DNA from: Leptospira ellinghausenii
GTDB taxonomy: Bacteria > Spirochaetota > Leptospiria > Leptospirales > Leptospiraceae
Length of the DNA: 64,000 nucleotides
Direction of reading: 5' to 3'
Assembly (NCBI RefSeq): GCF_003114815.1
Contig: NZ_BFAZ01000009.1
Location: 1,364,001-1,428,000 of the forward strand
Shown: positions 29,623 through 40,086 of the stretch, in pieces
How positions within the stretch are numbered: the first letter of the stretch is position 1
How the letters are laid out: the number at the start of each line of letters is the position of its first letter
Notes under the pieces: model-generated
Seen by the model: the letters and a program-made list of their open reading frames with translations, nothing else
Told to the model about the DNA's origin: nothing
Database searches by the model: none
Program-made: the position numbers and the translations under genes

Positions 29623-32072
29623 ATCTGAAAATAAAATCATTAATACTCGGAGTTGTATTTTTCTCATTCCATACAACTTTCGCCGATGAGTTTGACCCAA
29701 GTAGTGTCCGTTCGCCTGGTTGTAAACCTGGAACCTTTTCTTGTGGTTACATCCCCAGTCCAAAAGAAGTACAAGATACAATTCCTCTCAAACGCGATTT
29801 TAATTCGTTCGAAGACTTACCAAGTTCAATTGACTTATCATCCCAAATGCCTCCTGTAGGAAACCAAGGAAGGCAAAATAGTTGTGTTGCATGGGCTACA
29901 GGTTATGCGATCAAATCATATCTATTAAAAAATAAAGGCCAAAGCACTGAGTATGATCCACCTTTTGCTGGTGGAAAAGGAAACTTTGTGTTTTCACCAG
30001 CTTTTATTTACAACCAACAAAATGGAGGAGAAGACAAAGGATTATACTATTACAAAACTATGGAATTCTTAAAATCCAATGGTGTTGCACCTTGGAGTAG
30101 TATGCCTTATACAGACAAAGATTATTTGGCACAACCAACACAAGAATCTAAACAAGAAGCTCTCAAATATAAAATAAAATCTTTCTCTCGGTTGAATTTC
30201 AAAAATCCAGACGAAATCAAGCGCGTATTAGCTGGTAAGAATGTTGTAATGGTCGGTATGATCATCGATGATGCTTTTTATAAATTGAAAGGTGCAACGG
30301 TTTATGATGCGAATAGTGGCCAAAGTTATGGTGGCCATGCCATGACAATTGTTGGATATGATGATAATAAAAAATCTAAATCGGGCAAAAAAGGAGCATT
30401 TAAACTACAAAACTCATGGGGAACAAACTGGGGTGATAATGGATTTGGATGGGTATCTTATTCGATGTTAGCCAAAGTTGGCCAAGAAACATACGCCATT
30501 ATAGATGAACCAGCAACACAGAATACACCTACACCAGTTGTGAGTGTCAATCCTGCTAAAAAACCTATTTTAGCTCCGACTGAAATCAAAGTTTCAAAAG
30601 GTGACTTTGATAATAAAATTCTACTGACTTGGAAACACCAAGAATCTGCAGTCGCTTACCTAATTCAAAGAAAGGAAGAATCCGATTTTTATGACTTAGC
30701 ATATTCAGACAAACCAAGTTATACCGACTTATCTGTATCACCAAACTCTACTTATGCGTATCGAATTTTAGCTATTGGAGCTGAAGATGTTTCAGTTGCA
30801 TCATTAGAAGTAGAGGGATTTACATCGTTGGAACCATCACAAGATGGAAATTTGACCCAAGTTGTTGGACTTAGCGGAGTTGTTTTTGCGAGCGGAAATA
30901 CAACAAGTGTCCAGCTGGTTTGGTCAGAAATCGATGGTGTCACAAACTATACAATTGCTAAATCAGATTCGACATTTAAATGGAAAACCATTGGGACAAG
31001 TAAATCACCAGATTATGTTGATAACTCACCTAAATCAGGAGAAGTGAATTATTACCGTGTAAATGCTGTAATCAATTCCAAACAATCATCAGATTGGAGT
31101 GATTCCATTGCCGTTGAAGTAGCAAACCAATCTTCATTACCAAACCAAGTAAGTAAGTTGTCTGCATCAAACGGAGATTATGCAAACAAAATCCAGTTAA
31201 ATTGGAAAGCTGCTCCTGGAGCTAAAAATTATTTTTTATTTCGATTTGATGAGAATGCAGAACCTTCAGGCCAATTTGAAGTATCGGGTACTTCTTATAC
31301 AGATTCAGATACAACCATTCAAAATGGAAAATCATTTCTATATACAGTTATTTCTGCAAATGACTTAGGTTATGCGGAACCTAGTGAAGTTGCTTTTGGA
31401 AAAACAGACCCTGGATTAACAAAACGTGCAGGTGGTGTAACACTTCCCGCTCCAAAACAATTGATCACAAACCCAGTTGGAAAAGATAAAATGGTTAGTT
31501 TGAAGTGGGACTCGGTAAAGGATAGTTTTGAATATTATATCTATCGAAAACCCATCCAAAATGGTAAACCCGGCAATTTGGAATTTGTATCAAGTGTGGA
31601 ATCTAAAAAGACAAGTTTTTCAGAAGTGTTTCCTGGAAAATCGGGAGATCTCTTCTTATACACAGTGCGATCCAAATCAGAATTTGGTGCTGAATCCAAT
31701 GATTCTAATTTTGTTTCGGTTTTTTGGAATGAACCAAAATCCGTTGTAAAAAAGAGAGCAATGTCTCTTGAGGAATTGCCAAATCAATTTACTGGAAAAT
31801 GGACTTCTATGTATTGGAATCCAAAATTAGGCCCACAGAACTTACAGATGGAAATCACTGGTAACGGACAAGATTTTATCGCAAAACTAAAGTTAAATGA
31901 TAAAGAAATCAAACAATTTTCTGGATTTTGGACACCTGGAAGTAAAATGATCAAAACAAAAGGATTTAGTTTAGAACTTTCCAATCTATTGGAAGGTAAT
32001 TCGTTAGTTCAGTTCCAATCCATTAAAGAAATTGAAAATGGAATGGAACTGAGTTTCGAAAAAGAAAATTAA
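29619..32072 (+). CDS. Secreted C1-family (papain-like) cysteine protease with FN3-like repeats
   Basis: A signal peptide (residues 1-22) leads to a papain-fold protease: Gln83 and Cys89 in GNQGRQNSCVAWA, His240 in YGGHAMTIVGYDD, and Asn265 in KLQNSWGTNWGDNGFG. Several fibronectin-III-like repeats follow from about residue 315 (IKVSKGDFDNKILLTWKH, LSASNGDYANKIQLNWKA, DKMVSLKWDSVKDSFEYY), each ending in a YRI/YRV/YTV strand. A last 70-residue beta domain closes the protein. It should be exported and may bind surfaces or host/environmental polymers through the repeats. A terminator follows directly. Confidence 0.9.
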   Translation: MNLKIKSLILGVVFFSFHTTFADEFDPSSVRSPGCKPGTFSCGYIPSPKEVQDTIPLKRDFNSFEDLPSSIDLSSQMPPVGNQGRQNSCVAWATGYAIKSYLLKNKGQSTEYDPPFAGGKGNFVFSPAFIYNQQNGGEDKGLYYYKTMEFLKSNGVAPWSSMPYTDKDYLAQPTQESKQEALKYKIKSFSRLNFKNPDEIKRVLAGKNVVMVGMIIDDAFYKLKGATVYDANSGQSYGGHAMTIVGYDDNKKSKSGKKGAFKLQNSWGTNWGDNGFGWVSYSMLAKVGQETYAIIDEPATQNTPTPVVSVNPAKKPILAPTEIKVSKGDFDNKILLTWKHQESAVAYLIQRKEESDFYDLAYSDKPSYTDLSVSPNSTYAYRILAIGAEDVSVASLEVEGFTSLEPSQDGNLTQVVGLSGVVFASGNTTSVQLVWSEIDGVTNYTIAKSDSTFKWKTIGTSKSPDYVDNSPKSGEVNYYRVNAVINSKQSSDWSDSIAVEVANQSSLPNQVSKLSASNGDYANKIQLNWKAAPGAKNYFLFRFDENAEPSGQFEVSGTSYTDSDTTIQNGKSFLYTVISANDLGYAEPSEVAFGKTDPGLTKRAGGVTLPAPKQLITNPVGKDKMVSLKWDSVKDSFEYYIYRKPIQNGKPGNLEFVSSVESKKTSFSEVFPGKSGDLFLYTVRSKSEFGAESNDSNFVSVFWNEPKSVVKKRAMSLEELPNQFTGKWTSMYWNPKLGPQNLQMEITGNGQDFIAKLKLNDKEIKQFSGFWTPGSKMIKTKGFSLELSNLLEGNSLVQFQSIKEIENGMELSFEKEN

Positions 32073-32078
32073 TCGAGT

Positions 32079-32110
32079 CAATTCTCTTCTATAAAGGGAA
32101 TTGTAAATTT
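32079..32110 (+). terminator. Rho-independent terminator after the C1-protease gene
   Basis: Arms CAATTCTCTT (32079-32088) and AAGGGAATTG (32094-32103) form a 10-bp stem with one G-T wobble and a five-base loop, followed by TAAATTTTGTTTTT. It lies between convergent genes and could serve both, since the opposite strand also carries T-rich sequence. Confidence 0.7.
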
Positions 32111-32115
32111 TGTTT

Positions 32116-32991
32116 TTAAATGCTTTGCAAATACAGCCAAAGTGCTTTTAACTCTGTATCTGTTAATTTTGCTAAACTTTGCCAAGGCATTGGAAACTTG
32201 ATCTCTGATCCATCTGGACGTTTTCCTGTTCGGATGGATTCAATAAAACTAACTTCTGTATAGTGAGAAAGTCCTGCTTTCGTAATGTTTTGTGCTTGTG
32301 GCCATTCAGGAGGAGCTCCTTGGATAGGACCACCAACTAACTTCATTCCATGGCATCCAGTGCAAGTAGCAGCAACATACTTACCATATTCTAGCGATAC
32401 AGTAGGTTTTAAGTTTTGGAGATGATTTGTTTCATGATTGATTTGTTCAGCTGAGACTAATGCAGGAATTTCTCCGATAACAAATAAAAATCTGCCAAGT
32501 GGTCCTGGTTTGATTTCTCCTTGTTCTTTGTCCACTGGAGTGGCAAATCGAAGATAAGAAATTAATTTCCCTACATCATCATTCGTCATACCTTGAAAAT
32601 CAGTGGAAGGCATGAATATGAGTGCACGTCCATTTTTTCCAACTCCATGACGAATTGCGACAGCCAATTCTTCATCAGTTCGATCGTTTAAAATTCCTCC
32701 TTTACCAGCCGTTAGGTTTGCACCTGAGATTGTTCCAATTGCGGGGTCATCGATAAATGTTTTTCCACTTCCATCGACGTCATGGCAATCACCACAACCT
32801 CGAGATTGGTAGAGGCGTTTGCCTTCTAGAATGTCTTGGTTGGATACAAATTTTGGTACCGGGGTTGGTTTTACGGAGTATGTTTTGCCCATTCGGTTGT
32901 TGCTGATGAGATAAACAGCAGTAACAAAAACGGAAAGGAGTAAGATCACCGTTACGAAAAAGATAAAGAGTATTCGAGAAATTTTTTTCAT
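32116..32991 (-). CDS. Dihaem c-type cytochrome
   Basis: A membrane-anchored periplasmic cytochrome. A single N-terminal helix (ILFIFFVTVILLLSVFVTAVYLI) is followed by two cytochrome-c domains with haem sites CGDCH (in QSRGCGDCHDVDG) and CTGCH (in AATCTGCHGMK). Later methionines (MPSTDFQGM, FPMPWQSL) are candidate distal ligands. The layout resembles the cytochrome subunits of alcohol or aldose dehydrogenases and nitric-oxide-type carriers. I chose ATG 32991 because it begins right before the anchor; an in-frame ATG at 33078 would add 29 unlikely residues. Confidence 0.88.
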   Translation of the reverse strand: MKKISRILFIFFVTVILLLSVFVTAVYLISNNRMGKTYSVKPTPVPKFVSNQDILEGKRLYQSRGCGDCHDVDGSGKTFIDDPAIGTISGANLTAGKGGILNDRTDEELAVAIRHGVGKNGRALIFMPSTDFQGMTNDDVGKLISYLRFATPVDKEQGEIKPGPLGRFLFVIGEIPALVSAEQINHETNHLQNLKPTVSLEYGKYVAATCTGCHGMKLVGGPIQGAPPEWPQAQNITKAGLSHYTEVSFIESIRTGKRPDGSEIKFPMPWQSLAKLTDTELKALWLYLQSI

Positions 32992-33060
32992 AAGTGGAGG
33001 AATTGGATCGTAGTGGGGGAATCGGTCAAGTTGGATTTTGGGGGGAAGTTGCGAATCTGG

Positions 33061-33125
33061 TCTCCCCGCCCTGATCAATGGGTGGGGTTATCCACCCGCC
33101 ACCCATTGACGCCAACCTACCATAA
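33061..33125. repeat. GC-rich intergenic repeat, family A copy 1
   Basis: TCAATGGGTGG (33075-33085) and CCACCCATTGA (33099-33109) are a perfect 11-bp inverted repeat. An alternative inner stem is GGGTGG/CCACCC. CCTACCATAA follows at 33116-33125. The block is much more GC-rich than its surroundings. A diverged copy occurs at 42829-42896. It lies between two minus-strand genes. Confidence 0.6.
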
Positions 33126-33210
33126 TTACCTTTTTTGTGCGAGTTTTCCTCACATCTCCAAAAAAAATAACTAACAAATGTTCATGTTTGTAGTTCGTTG
33201 TGTTCGCTTT

Positions 33211-33537
33211 TTAGGTGGGGGTATTGTCAGCGACAATGAGGTGGTTGTATTTGTCTGGTTGGTCTGTCTTTAAGTAATATTCTAAGATGGTTTCAACATC
33301 GGCTTCTGATTTCATTTGAAACCACTTGCCTTCTGGGTAGGATACTTGGATCGGACCAAGTTCACAACGATCGAGACATCCCGATTTTTGAACCCGGAAC
33401 TTATATTCTATCCCTGCTTTCGCCGCTTTTTGTTTTAATAATTTCAGAAGTTCAATGGATCCTTGGTTTCCACAAGACACCCGTTCGCCGGGTGCCCTTT
33501 GGTTTTCACAAACAAAAATGTGTTTTTCGTAATACAT
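33211..33537 (-). CDS. Thioredoxin-like [2Fe-2S] ferredoxin
   Basis: A 108-residue cytosolic protein of the thioredoxin-fold 2Fe-2S ferredoxin family (NuoE-C-terminal-like/Shethna type). Cluster ligands are Cys10 (IFVCENQR), Cys22 (RVSCGNQG), and Cys54 and Cys58 (GCLDRCELGP). Role is low-potential electron transfer; partner unknown. It lies 15 bp after the gcvP stop on the same strand, so it may be transcribed with the glycine cleavage genes. Confidence 0.9.
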   Translation of the reverse strand: MYYEKHIFVCENQRAPGERVSCGNQGSIELLKLLKQKAAKAGIEYKFRVQKSGCLDRCELGPIQVSYPEGKWFQMKSEADVETILEYYLKTDQPDKYNHLIVADNTPT

Positions 33538-33552
33538 AGATTTTTTTATTAC

Positions 33553-36468
33553 TTAGGATACGGCGTAGTTTTCCATTGGGATACAAGAACAAACCAAGTT
33601 CCGATCACCGTACACATTGTCCACACGTCCTACACTTGGCCAAAATTTCCGTGAACGAAGCCATGGGAGCGGATAAGCAGCACGTTCTCTTGGATACGTA
33701 TGATTCCAAGCATCACTGATGACCATGTCTGCTGTGTGAGGAGAATTCTTTAGTGGGTTATCTTCTTTGGAAAGAACACCTGACTCAATGTCTTTGATTT
33801 CCTGAGCAATCGATAACATGGAATCAATAAAACGGTCTAATTCTTCTTTAGATTCTGACTCAGTTGGTTCTACCATGAGAGTTCCTGGAACAGGGAATGA
33901 CATGGTAGGAGAGTGAAATCCGTAGTCTATCAAACGTTTTGCGATATCTTCAACTTCGATTCCACTTGTTTTTTTGAAGCCGCGCATATCCAAAATACAC
34001 TCATGAGCCACAAGACCTTTGTTACCACGGTATAATACTGGGAAGGCAGATTCTAATTTTTTGGCGATGTAGTTGGCATTGAGGATTGCAATTTTTGTAG
34101 CATATCGTAGGCCTTCAAAACCCAACATCGCAATGTACGCCCATGAGATCACGATGATAGATGCTGATCCCCATGGAGCTGCAGATACCGCCCACTGGCT
34201 GTTATTCGATCCATTTTCGACAAGACTATGTCCTGGTAAAAAAGGAGCTAAGTGTTCAGCAACACCAATCGGACCAACTCCTGGACCACCACCACCATGT
34301 GGGATACAGAATGTTTTGTGTAAGTTCAAATGGCAAACATCGGCACCGATATCGCCAGGTCTTGTTAATCCCACCTGTGCGTTCATATTGGCACCATCCA
34401 TGTAGACTTGACCACCGTTGTCGTGGATGGTTTGGCAAATTTCTTTGATGGAAGCTTCGAAGACACCATGTGTGGAAGGATAGGTTACCATTAGGGCACC
34501 TAACTTATCTTTGTATTCAATTGCTTTTTTCTTTAAGTCTTCTACATCAATGTTTCCATTGAGATCACAATTCACTGGGACTACTTTAAATCCTGCCATC
34601 ACTGCAGATGCAGGGTTTGTACCATGAGCAGAGATTGGGATAAGGCAGATGTCTCTGTGCATATCATTACGGCTTTGGTGGAAGTTACGAATGGCAAGTA
34701 AACCAGCGTATTCTCCTTGAGAACCAGCGTTTGGTTGGAGTGATACTTCCGCAAATCCAGTGATTTCACATAACCATTTTTCCAATTGGCTAAAAAGAGT
34801 TCGGTATCCTTCTGTTTGGTTTTCGGGAACGAAAGGATGGATGTTCGATAGTTCTGGCCAAGTGACTGGATACATTTCTGTGGAAGCATTGAGTTTCATC
34901 GTACAAGAACCTAATGCAATCATCGATGTGGTTAAGGATAAATCCTTTGCTTCGAGTCTACGAATGTAACGTAACATCTCGGTTTCTGTGTGGAAACTAT
35001 TAAAAACTGGATGAGTTAAGTAAGATGATTTTCTTTCCAGAAGTTCTGGAATTTTCCATTCTTCTTTTGTAGTTAGGTCTTCTAATGGAAAATGAAGGAC
35101 TTTATTTTCATTGAACACTTCGAGAAGATCTTTGATGTCTTTTGTATTTGTTGTTTCATCTAATGAAATGCTAATGACGTGACCAGAAACTTGTCGAATG
35201 TTGATTTCTCTTTCTTCTGCATAGTGGATAATTTCTGCTGATGAGATTTTAGAAAGTTCGACTCGAATGGTATCAAAGTAAGGTTGTGAGATGATTTTGT
35301 ATCCTAACTTTTCGAGTCCAGTTGCAAGAATGGTTGTCATTCTATGAACACGAGAGGCAATTTGTTTGAGTCCTTTTGGACCATGATACACTGCATACAT
35401 GGATGAGAGGACTGCGAGTAAAACTTGCGCTGTACAAATGTTAGATGTTGCTTTGTCTCGGCGAATGTGTTGTTCACGTGTTTGTAAACTCAGACGATAT
35501 CCAGGTTTTCCTTGTGAATCTTTGGAAACACCAATGAGGCGGCCTGGCATATTTCGTTTGTATTCTTCTTTAGTCGCAAAGTAACCAGCATGGGGTCCAC
35601 CAAAACCAAGTGGCAATCCAAATCGTTGTGTAGTTCCCACAACAACATCTGCATTCATTTCGCCAGGTGATTTTAAAATGGTGAGTGCAAGTAGATCTGC
35701 AGCCACAATCGTTTTGGCACCTACTTTATGCAGGCTTTCAATGAATTCACTAAAATCATAAATGGTTCCATCAGTAGATGGGTATTGGACAATCGCTCCA
35801 AAAAAATCATTGGAAGGAACCATTTTCTTAAACGATCCCACAACAATGTTGATTCCAAGTGGAATCGCACGAGTGCGTATCACATCTAAGGTTTGTGGGT
35901 GAACCGATTGTGAAACAAAGAAAGATTTTCCTTGGTTGTCATCTTTTAACGAAAACAACATATTCATTGCCTCTGCGGCAGCTGTTCCTTCATCAAGGAG
36001 TGATGCATTGGCAATTTCCATCCCTGTGAGATCTGTGATCATGGTTTGGAAGTTGATGAGTGCTTCCATCCTTCCTTGTGCAATCTCGGCTTGGTAAGGA
36101 GTGTAAGCAGTGTACCAACCTGGATTTTCTAATATGTTCCTTTGGATCACAGGTGGAGTGATACAAGAATAGTATCCAAGTCCCAAATAGGATCTGTAGA
36201 TTTTGTTTTTGGAAACAATCTTCTTTAAATCTTTTTGAAGGGCATATTCGCCAATTGGTTTTGGTAAATCGAGTTCCTTGCGTAACCGAATGTTTTCGGG
36301 AACAGCATCATTAATCAGATCATCCAATTCTTTATAACCAATGGTAGAAAGCATTTCAGAAACAGTTTCTTCAGTCACACCAACATGACGGCGTAAGAAT
36401 GTGTCACTTGGTTCTAATGTTTCTTCGTAAGGGGAATGGATGGGTGATGAAGGTTTTACGGAACTCAC
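33553..36468 (-). CDS. gcvP: Glycine dehydrogenase (decarboxylating), P-protein
   Basis: The P-protein decarboxylates glycine with PLP and passes the aminomethyl group to lipoyl-GcvH. It is the single-chain form (971 residues) with both homologous halves. The PLP lysine is in the second half, in [19 protein letters not shown]. Other marks are [24 protein letters not shown] and [11 protein letters not shown]. The start is GTG 36468 with AGGAG upstream. It follows gcvH by 16 bp, giving the order gcvT-gcvH-gcvP. Confidence 0.98.
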   Translation of the reverse strand: MSSVKPSSPIHSPYEETLEPSDTFLRRHVGVTEETVSEMLSTIGYKELDDLINDAVPENIRLRKELDLPKPIGEYALQKDLKKIVSKNKIYRSYLGLGYYSCITPPVIQRNILENPGWYTAYTPYQAEIAQGRMEALINFQTMITDLTGMEIANASLLDEGTAAAEAMNMLFSLKDDNQGKSFFVSQSVHPQTLDVIRTRAIPLGINIVVGSFKKMVPSNDFFGAIVQYPSTDGTIYDFSEFIESLHKVGAKTIVAADLLALTILKSPGEMNADVVVGTTQRFGLPLGFGGPHAGYFATKEEYKRNMPGRLIGVSKDSQGKPGYRLSLQTREQHIRRDKATSNICTAQVLLAVLSSMYAVYHGPKGLKQIASRVHRMTTILATGLEKLGYKIISQPYFDTIRVELSKISSAEIIHYAEEREINIRQVSGHVISISLDETTNTKDIKDLLEVFNENKVLHFPLEDLTTKEEWKIPELLERKSSYLTHPVFNSFHTETEMLRYIRRLEAKDLSLTTSMIALGSCTMKLNASTEMYPVTWPELSNIHPFVPENQTEGYRTLFSQLEKWLCEITGFAEVSLQPNAGSQGEYAGLLAIRNFHQSRNDMHRDICLIPISAHGTNPASAVMAGFKVVPVNCDLNGNIDVEDLKKKAIEYKDKLGALMVTYPSTHGVFEASIKEICQTIHDNGGQVYMDGANMNAQVGLTRPGDIGADVCHLNLHKTFCIPHGGGGPGVGPIGVAEHLAPFLPGHSLVENGSNNSQWAVSAAPWGSASIIVISWAYIAMLGFEGLRYATKIAILNANYIAKKLESAFPVLYRGNKGLVAHECILDMRGFKKTSGIEVEDIAKRLIDYGFHSPTMSFPVPGTLMVEPTESESKEELDRFIDSMLSIAQEIKDIESGVLSKEDNPLKNSPHTADMVISDAWNHTYPRERAAYPLPWLRSRKFWPSVGRVDNVYGDRNLVCSCIPMENYAVS

Positions 36469-36484
36469 TTGAAAATAACTCCTA

Positions 36485-36877
36485 TTAATCCAATTTGGAA
36501 ACGTATTCTTTGTATTGAGCGGCGGAGAGTAGGCCTCCTAACTCAGATGTTTGGATGTTCTTTAATTTTACCATCCAAGTATCGAAAGGTTCGGCATTCA
36601 CAGATTGTGGATTGGAACCAAGAGACGTATTGGTTTCCACTACCTCACCAGAGATAGGGGAATATAAATCTTCTGCTGCTTTTACAGATTCAATCGTTCC
36701 TAAACTATCTTTTGCTTTGATTTGTTTTCCAGGTTTTGGAAGGTCGATGAAAACAATGTCACCTAATGCGTTTTGTGCGAAGTCGGTGATTCCTACAAGA
36801 GCCACATCTCCCTCTACTTTTACCCATTCATGTTTTTCTGTATAATAATAACCGTCTTTTGCTTGTGTGTCTGCCAT
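36485..36877 (-). CDS. gcvH: Glycine cleavage system H protein
   Basis: GcvH carries the methylamine group between P and T proteins on a lipoyl arm. The lipoylated lysine lies in [21 protein letters not shown] (Lys about 65). [20 protein letters not shown] begins the domain and the length (130) is normal. It sits between gcvT and gcvP in one operon. Confidence 0.98.
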   Translation of the reverse strand: MADTQAKDGYYYTEKHEWVKVEGDVALVGITDFAQNALGDIVFIDLPKPGKQIKAKDSLGTIESVKAAEDLYSPISGEVVETNTSLGSNPQSVNAEPFDTWMVKLKNIQTSELGGLLSAAQYKEYVSKLD

Positions 36878-36901
36878 GGTTTTTTTCCTTACATCTTTGG
36901 T

Positions 36902-38014
36902 TTAGCGATTGTTTCGGACACTGCCTTGGATGAAGGCACCAGTCTCTACTTTAGCCAATTTCTTCTGCCCACGAATCTCCACAAATACTTCCGTTTGGTT
37001 TTTTGTGAATTCGCTCTGAAGATAGGCAAGTCCTAAGGATTCCTTCCGGCTTGGGGAGTGGGTTCCTGAGGTTGATTTGCCAATTTCTTTCCCTTCCCCG
37101 GAAAAAATGGGAAAATTTTCGCGTAAAACTCCTGGTTCCATCAATCGGATCCCCACAACTTTTGCTTTTGGGCCATTTTTTTTATCTGCGATGATACGTT
37201 CATACCCCAGGTAAGGTTTGGATTTTTCTTTTACGATGAAATTGATTCCAGATTCTACAGGAGTCCACTCTGCGTTCAATTCATGACCATACAATGGATA
37301 CTTTGCTTCTAAACGGAGTGTATCACGTGCACCAAGACCAACGGGAACAAGCCCAAGGTTTTTTCCGGCTTCTAATAGTTCTTTCCAAAGAGTGACACCC
37401 AATTTGTTAGATGTATAGATTTCAAAACCATCTTCACCCGTATAACCAGTGCGAGATACGATTATGGTCTCACCTTTCCAATTCATTTCTGTAAAATGAT
37501 AATAAAGGATAGAAGATAAATCTATTCCTAAGTAGTTTGAAAAAATTTCATCTGCTTTTGGGCCTTGTAAGGCAATTTGGTGCCAATTTTTGCTATCATC
37601 AACTACTGTTACGTTCCCCTTTACATATTTAAGTAAATGTTTGGTAACGGCTTCATAATTGGATGCATTGGAACATATCATATATTTTGTATCATTGAAT
37701 TTATAAACAGTGATATCATCAACAAGCCCACCATTCTCATTCACAACTGCATTGTATTGCACTTGGCCAGCTTTCATGGAAGAAATAAGATTACATGTGA
37801 CCGATTCTAAAAATTCCAAAACATCTTTGGCATCTCCGGTGACAAAAATTTCACCCATATGGGATACATCAAAGAGACCTGCGTTCGATCTAGTTGTTAG
37901 ATGTTCTTGGATGATTCCTGTATACTGAACAGGCATGTCCCATCCGCCAAAAGGAACCATCTTGGCTCCCATTTCTTTATGAATTGAATGTAGGGGTGTT
38001 TGTTTTAGTTCCAC
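36902..38014 (-). CDS. gcvT: Aminomethyltransferase, glycine cleavage T protein
   Basis: GcvT releases ammonia from the GcvH-bound intermediate and makes 5,10-methylene-THF. Marks: [50 protein letters not shown] and a C-terminal [16 protein letters not shown]. It is 370 residues and starts at GTG 38014. It is first in the gcvTHP operon. I saw no tandem glycine riboswitch in the 77-bp divergent region upstream. Confidence 0.97.
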   Translation of the reverse strand: MELKQTPLHSIHKEMGAKMVPFGGWDMPVQYTGIIQEHLTTRSNAGLFDVSHMGEIFVTGDAKDVLEFLESVTCNLISSMKAGQVQYNAVVNENGGLVDDITVYKFNDTKYMICSNASNYEAVTKHLLKYVKGNVTVVDDSKNWHQIALQGPKADEIFSNYLGIDLSSILYYHFTEMNWKGETIIVSRTGYTGEDGFEIYTSNKLGVTLWKELLEAGKNLGLVPVGLGARDTLRLEAKYPLYGHELNAEWTPVESGINFIVKEKSKPYLGYERIIADKKNGPKAKVVGIRLMEPGVLRENFPIFSGEGKEIGKSTSGTHSPSRKESLGLAYLQSEFTKNQTEVFVEIRGQKKLAKVETGAFIQGSVRNNR

Positions 38015-38091
38015 GGTATTCTCTTATGTAGACTCTTATACCATAGAAAAATGGTTTCATGGTACTGGAATTGAATTTTTTTTAACTCATT

Positions 38092-39111
38092 ATGCAAAGA
38101 GAAGCCTACCGCATCGAAAAAACAGGATCCATTCACAACTTACAAAGAAAAAAAGAACTCTTACCTCCAACCGAAGGTGATGAAGTCACGATCGAAGTGA
38201 AAGCAATCGGACTAAACTTTGCTGATGTTTTTTCAGTTTATGGTTTGTACTCAGCAACTCCCAAGGGAAGTTTCATTCCTGGATTGGAATTTTCAGGAAA
38301 AATCATCAAAATAGGCCCAAATGTTAAGGATTTTGAGGTTGGTGACCAAGTTTTTGGAGTTACTCGGTTTGGTGCTTATACAACTCATCTCAACATTTCT
38401 GAGAAAACAATTTTTGCACTTCCAAAGGATTGGAGTATGCAAGATGGAGCTGCATTTGCAGTGCAAGCACTCACTGCATACTATGCACTCGTTCCACTCG
38501 CACAAGTAAAAGAAGGTGATCATGTTTTAGTTCATAGTGCTGCAGGTGGTGTTGGAATCATGGCAGGTCATATCATTCAGAAAAAAAAAGCAATTGCGAT
38601 TGGACTTGTAGGTGATTCTCGTAAGTTTTCGATCTTAAAAGAGGTCGGTTATGAAAAATTTCTCGTTCGATCTCCTAATTTTAAAGATGAAATGAAAAAA
38701 ATTCTAGATGGAGCACCATTAAAAATCGTTTTAGAATGTTTAGGTGGTCGTTATTTTCAGGACAGTTATGATCTTTTAGCACCAATGGGAAGACTTGTTA
38801 CGTATGGTAGTGCAAACTTCACACCTTCAAAATCTTTCATCAATTGGTTTTCAATCGTGTATTCATACCTCACAAGACCAAAAATTGATCCATTATCAAT
38901 GATTTCAGACAATAAATCGGTGATGGGATTCAATTTAATATGGTTGTGGAATGAAATTGATGATCTTCGAAAACATTTTTCGGATTTAATGATGTTATCG
39001 TTACCAAAACAAACGATTGGGCATGAGTTTACGTTCGATTCATTGCATGATGCACTCCGTTCGATGCAATCAGGTCATACAATTGGTAAGATTGTTATCA
39101 ATGTTCCGTAG
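38092..39111 (+). CDS. Zinc-independent MDR quinone oxidoreductase-like protein
   Basis: A medium-chain dehydrogenase/reductase resembling NADPH:quinone reductase and the VAT1 group. It has GLNFADVFSVYGLY, IPGLEFSGKI, GDQVFGVTRFGAY, and the cofactor fold VLVHSAAGGVGIMAGHII near residue 145. The structural and catalytic zinc ligands of alcohol dehydrogenases are absent. C-terminal IGHEFTFDSLHDALRSMQSGHTIGKIVI is typical of the family. Divergent from gcvT across 77 bp. Physiological substrate unknown. Confidence 0.9.
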   Translation: MQREAYRIEKTGSIHNLQRKKELLPPTEGDEVTIEVKAIGLNFADVFSVYGLYSATPKGSFIPGLEFSGKIIKIGPNVKDFEVGDQVFGVTRFGAYTTHLNISEKTIFALPKDWSMQDGAAFAVQALTAYYALVPLAQVKEGDHVLVHSAAGGVGIMAGHIIQKKKAIAIGLVGDSRKFSILKEVGYEKFLVRSPNFKDEMKKILDGAPLKIVLECLGGRYFQDSYDLLAPMGRLVTYGSANFTPSKSFINWFSIVYSYLTRPKIDPLSMISDNKSVMGFNLIWLWNEIDDLRKHFSDLMMLSLPKQTIGHEFTFDSLHDALRSMQSGHTIGKIVINVP

Positions 39112-39270
39112 AATGAGTATTAGCCTGTTTTTTTATTTTGAATAAAAATTCATGCAAAAAATAAAATTTCTTTACATTTAAAATGATCTGATTTAATTAT
39201 GTCGTATCAATTCACTCTCTGTTTGCCAAGGACAGCCGTGTTTTGAAATCAAAAGATAAGGACGATCACA

Positions 39271-39345
39271 ATGGTTGCTAAAAAGAAAGCCGCAAAAAAG
39301 AAAGCCGCTAAGAAAAAAGCTGCAAAGAAAAAATCTAAGAAATAA
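39271..39345 (+). CDS. Lysine/alanine-rich histone-H1-like micro-protein
   Basis: A 24-residue frame from ATG 39271 to TAA 39343-39345. It consists almost wholly of KKKAA repeats (four units) after MVA, ending KSKK. AAGGA stands at the right distance (about 39257-39262), and a textbook terminator follows 47 bp after the stop, so this is a real transcription unit. Composition resembles the C-terminal tails of histone H1-like Hc1 proteins and suggests DNA or RNA condensation. Codons alternate AAA/AAG and GCC/GCT/GCA, so the repeat is maintained at protein level rather than as a simple DNA repeat. Confidence 0.7.
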   Translation: MVAKKKAAKKKAAKKKAAKKKSKK

Positions 39346-39391
39346 CTTAGATTCGATTCTTCCTTCGAAACTATCGAAGTAAGATTGTGTG

Positions 39392-39416
39392 AACCCGCAA
39401 AACCTGCGGGTTTTTT
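39392..39416 (+). terminator. Rho-independent terminator after the micro-protein
   Basis: AACCCGCA (39392-39399) pairs perfectly with TGCGGGTT (39405-39412) around AAACC and runs into TTTTTT. A second small perfect hairpin (CTTCGA/TCGAAG, 39363-39379) precedes it. Confidence 0.92.
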
Positions 39417-39444
39417 CATTTATAGAGGGTCAATTCGGAAAAAT

Positions 39445-40026
39445 TTACGCGATAGCCCTTGTAAAACCCCTTCTTGTCATTAAAAATCCAGATTTTCTCT
39501 CTGAATTTGATCTTTCAATGCCAATGAATTGAAAATGATCCTTCTTGTTGATCGAATCAAAGAGTGCTTTCATCAGCGATTCAATGTTAGGATGGATCAC
39601 ATTCTTATAACTTTTTCTCGCATGATCCTTTCCCCAAATTTCTAAATGGTCATTGTCAGGCATTTTGAGGATGAGAGAAGGCAAATCATATCGTTTGATG
39701 AGGACATTGCAGACTTCTTCAAAACCATACTCTGTGATTGAATTAAAATCAAAAAAAACAAGTAAGTAGAGGATGTTGGTTGGTTCTAATCTGCCATTTT
39801 CATCTGAAATTTTTTGGATTCCATCTAAAACTACGTAACGAAGATTCTTTGATTGGATCCATAATTTTTGGTCTTCATGGCGTTTTAGGTTCACTTCTTC
39901 CGAAAACCGTTTCTGGAATACGGTAGAGAGGAAAAATCCTGCGGAATTTTGTCTTTCTTCGAGGATTCTTTCTAAAGAAAAGGGTTCAAACTCTAAATTG
40001 AAATACTTTGTATACGTCTCTGCCAT
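39445..40026 (-). CDS. Protein of unknown function
   Basis: A 193-residue soluble protein with no signal peptide. The N-terminal half (NLEFEPFSLERILEERQNSA, FFLSTVFQKRF) and middle (NILYLLVFFDFNSITEYGFEEV) look like a mixed alpha/beta fold; the C-terminus is basic (SNSERKSGFLMTRRGFTRAIA). No family recognised. It is the last of three minus-strand genes after the SUFU-domain gene (60 bp gap) and may belong to the same unit. Confidence 0.65.
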   Translation of the reverse strand: MAETYTKYFNLEFEPFSLERILEERQNSAGFFLSTVFQKRFSEEVNLKRHEDQKLWIQSKNLRYVVLDGIQKISDENGRLEPTNILYLLVFFDFNSITEYGFEEVCNVLIKRYDLPSLILKMPDNDHLEIWGKDHARKSYKNVIHPNIESLMKALFDSINKKDHFQFIGIERSNSERKSGFLMTRRGFTRAIA

Positions 40027-40086
40027 ATCATAATGAGTAACGGACAGATTTTAGAGTTTGATTCGGATTTTTTTAAAAAATTAGAA

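Noticed and set aside
34073..34448. Open frames on the plus strand inside gcvP
   Set aside because: They are opposite-strand shadows of a highly conserved coding region with no ribosome sites.
38015..38091. Glycine riboswitch in front of gcvT
   Set aside because: The divergent gap is only 77 bp and shows no tandem glycine-aptamer features, only a weak TACCAT/ATGGTA repeat.
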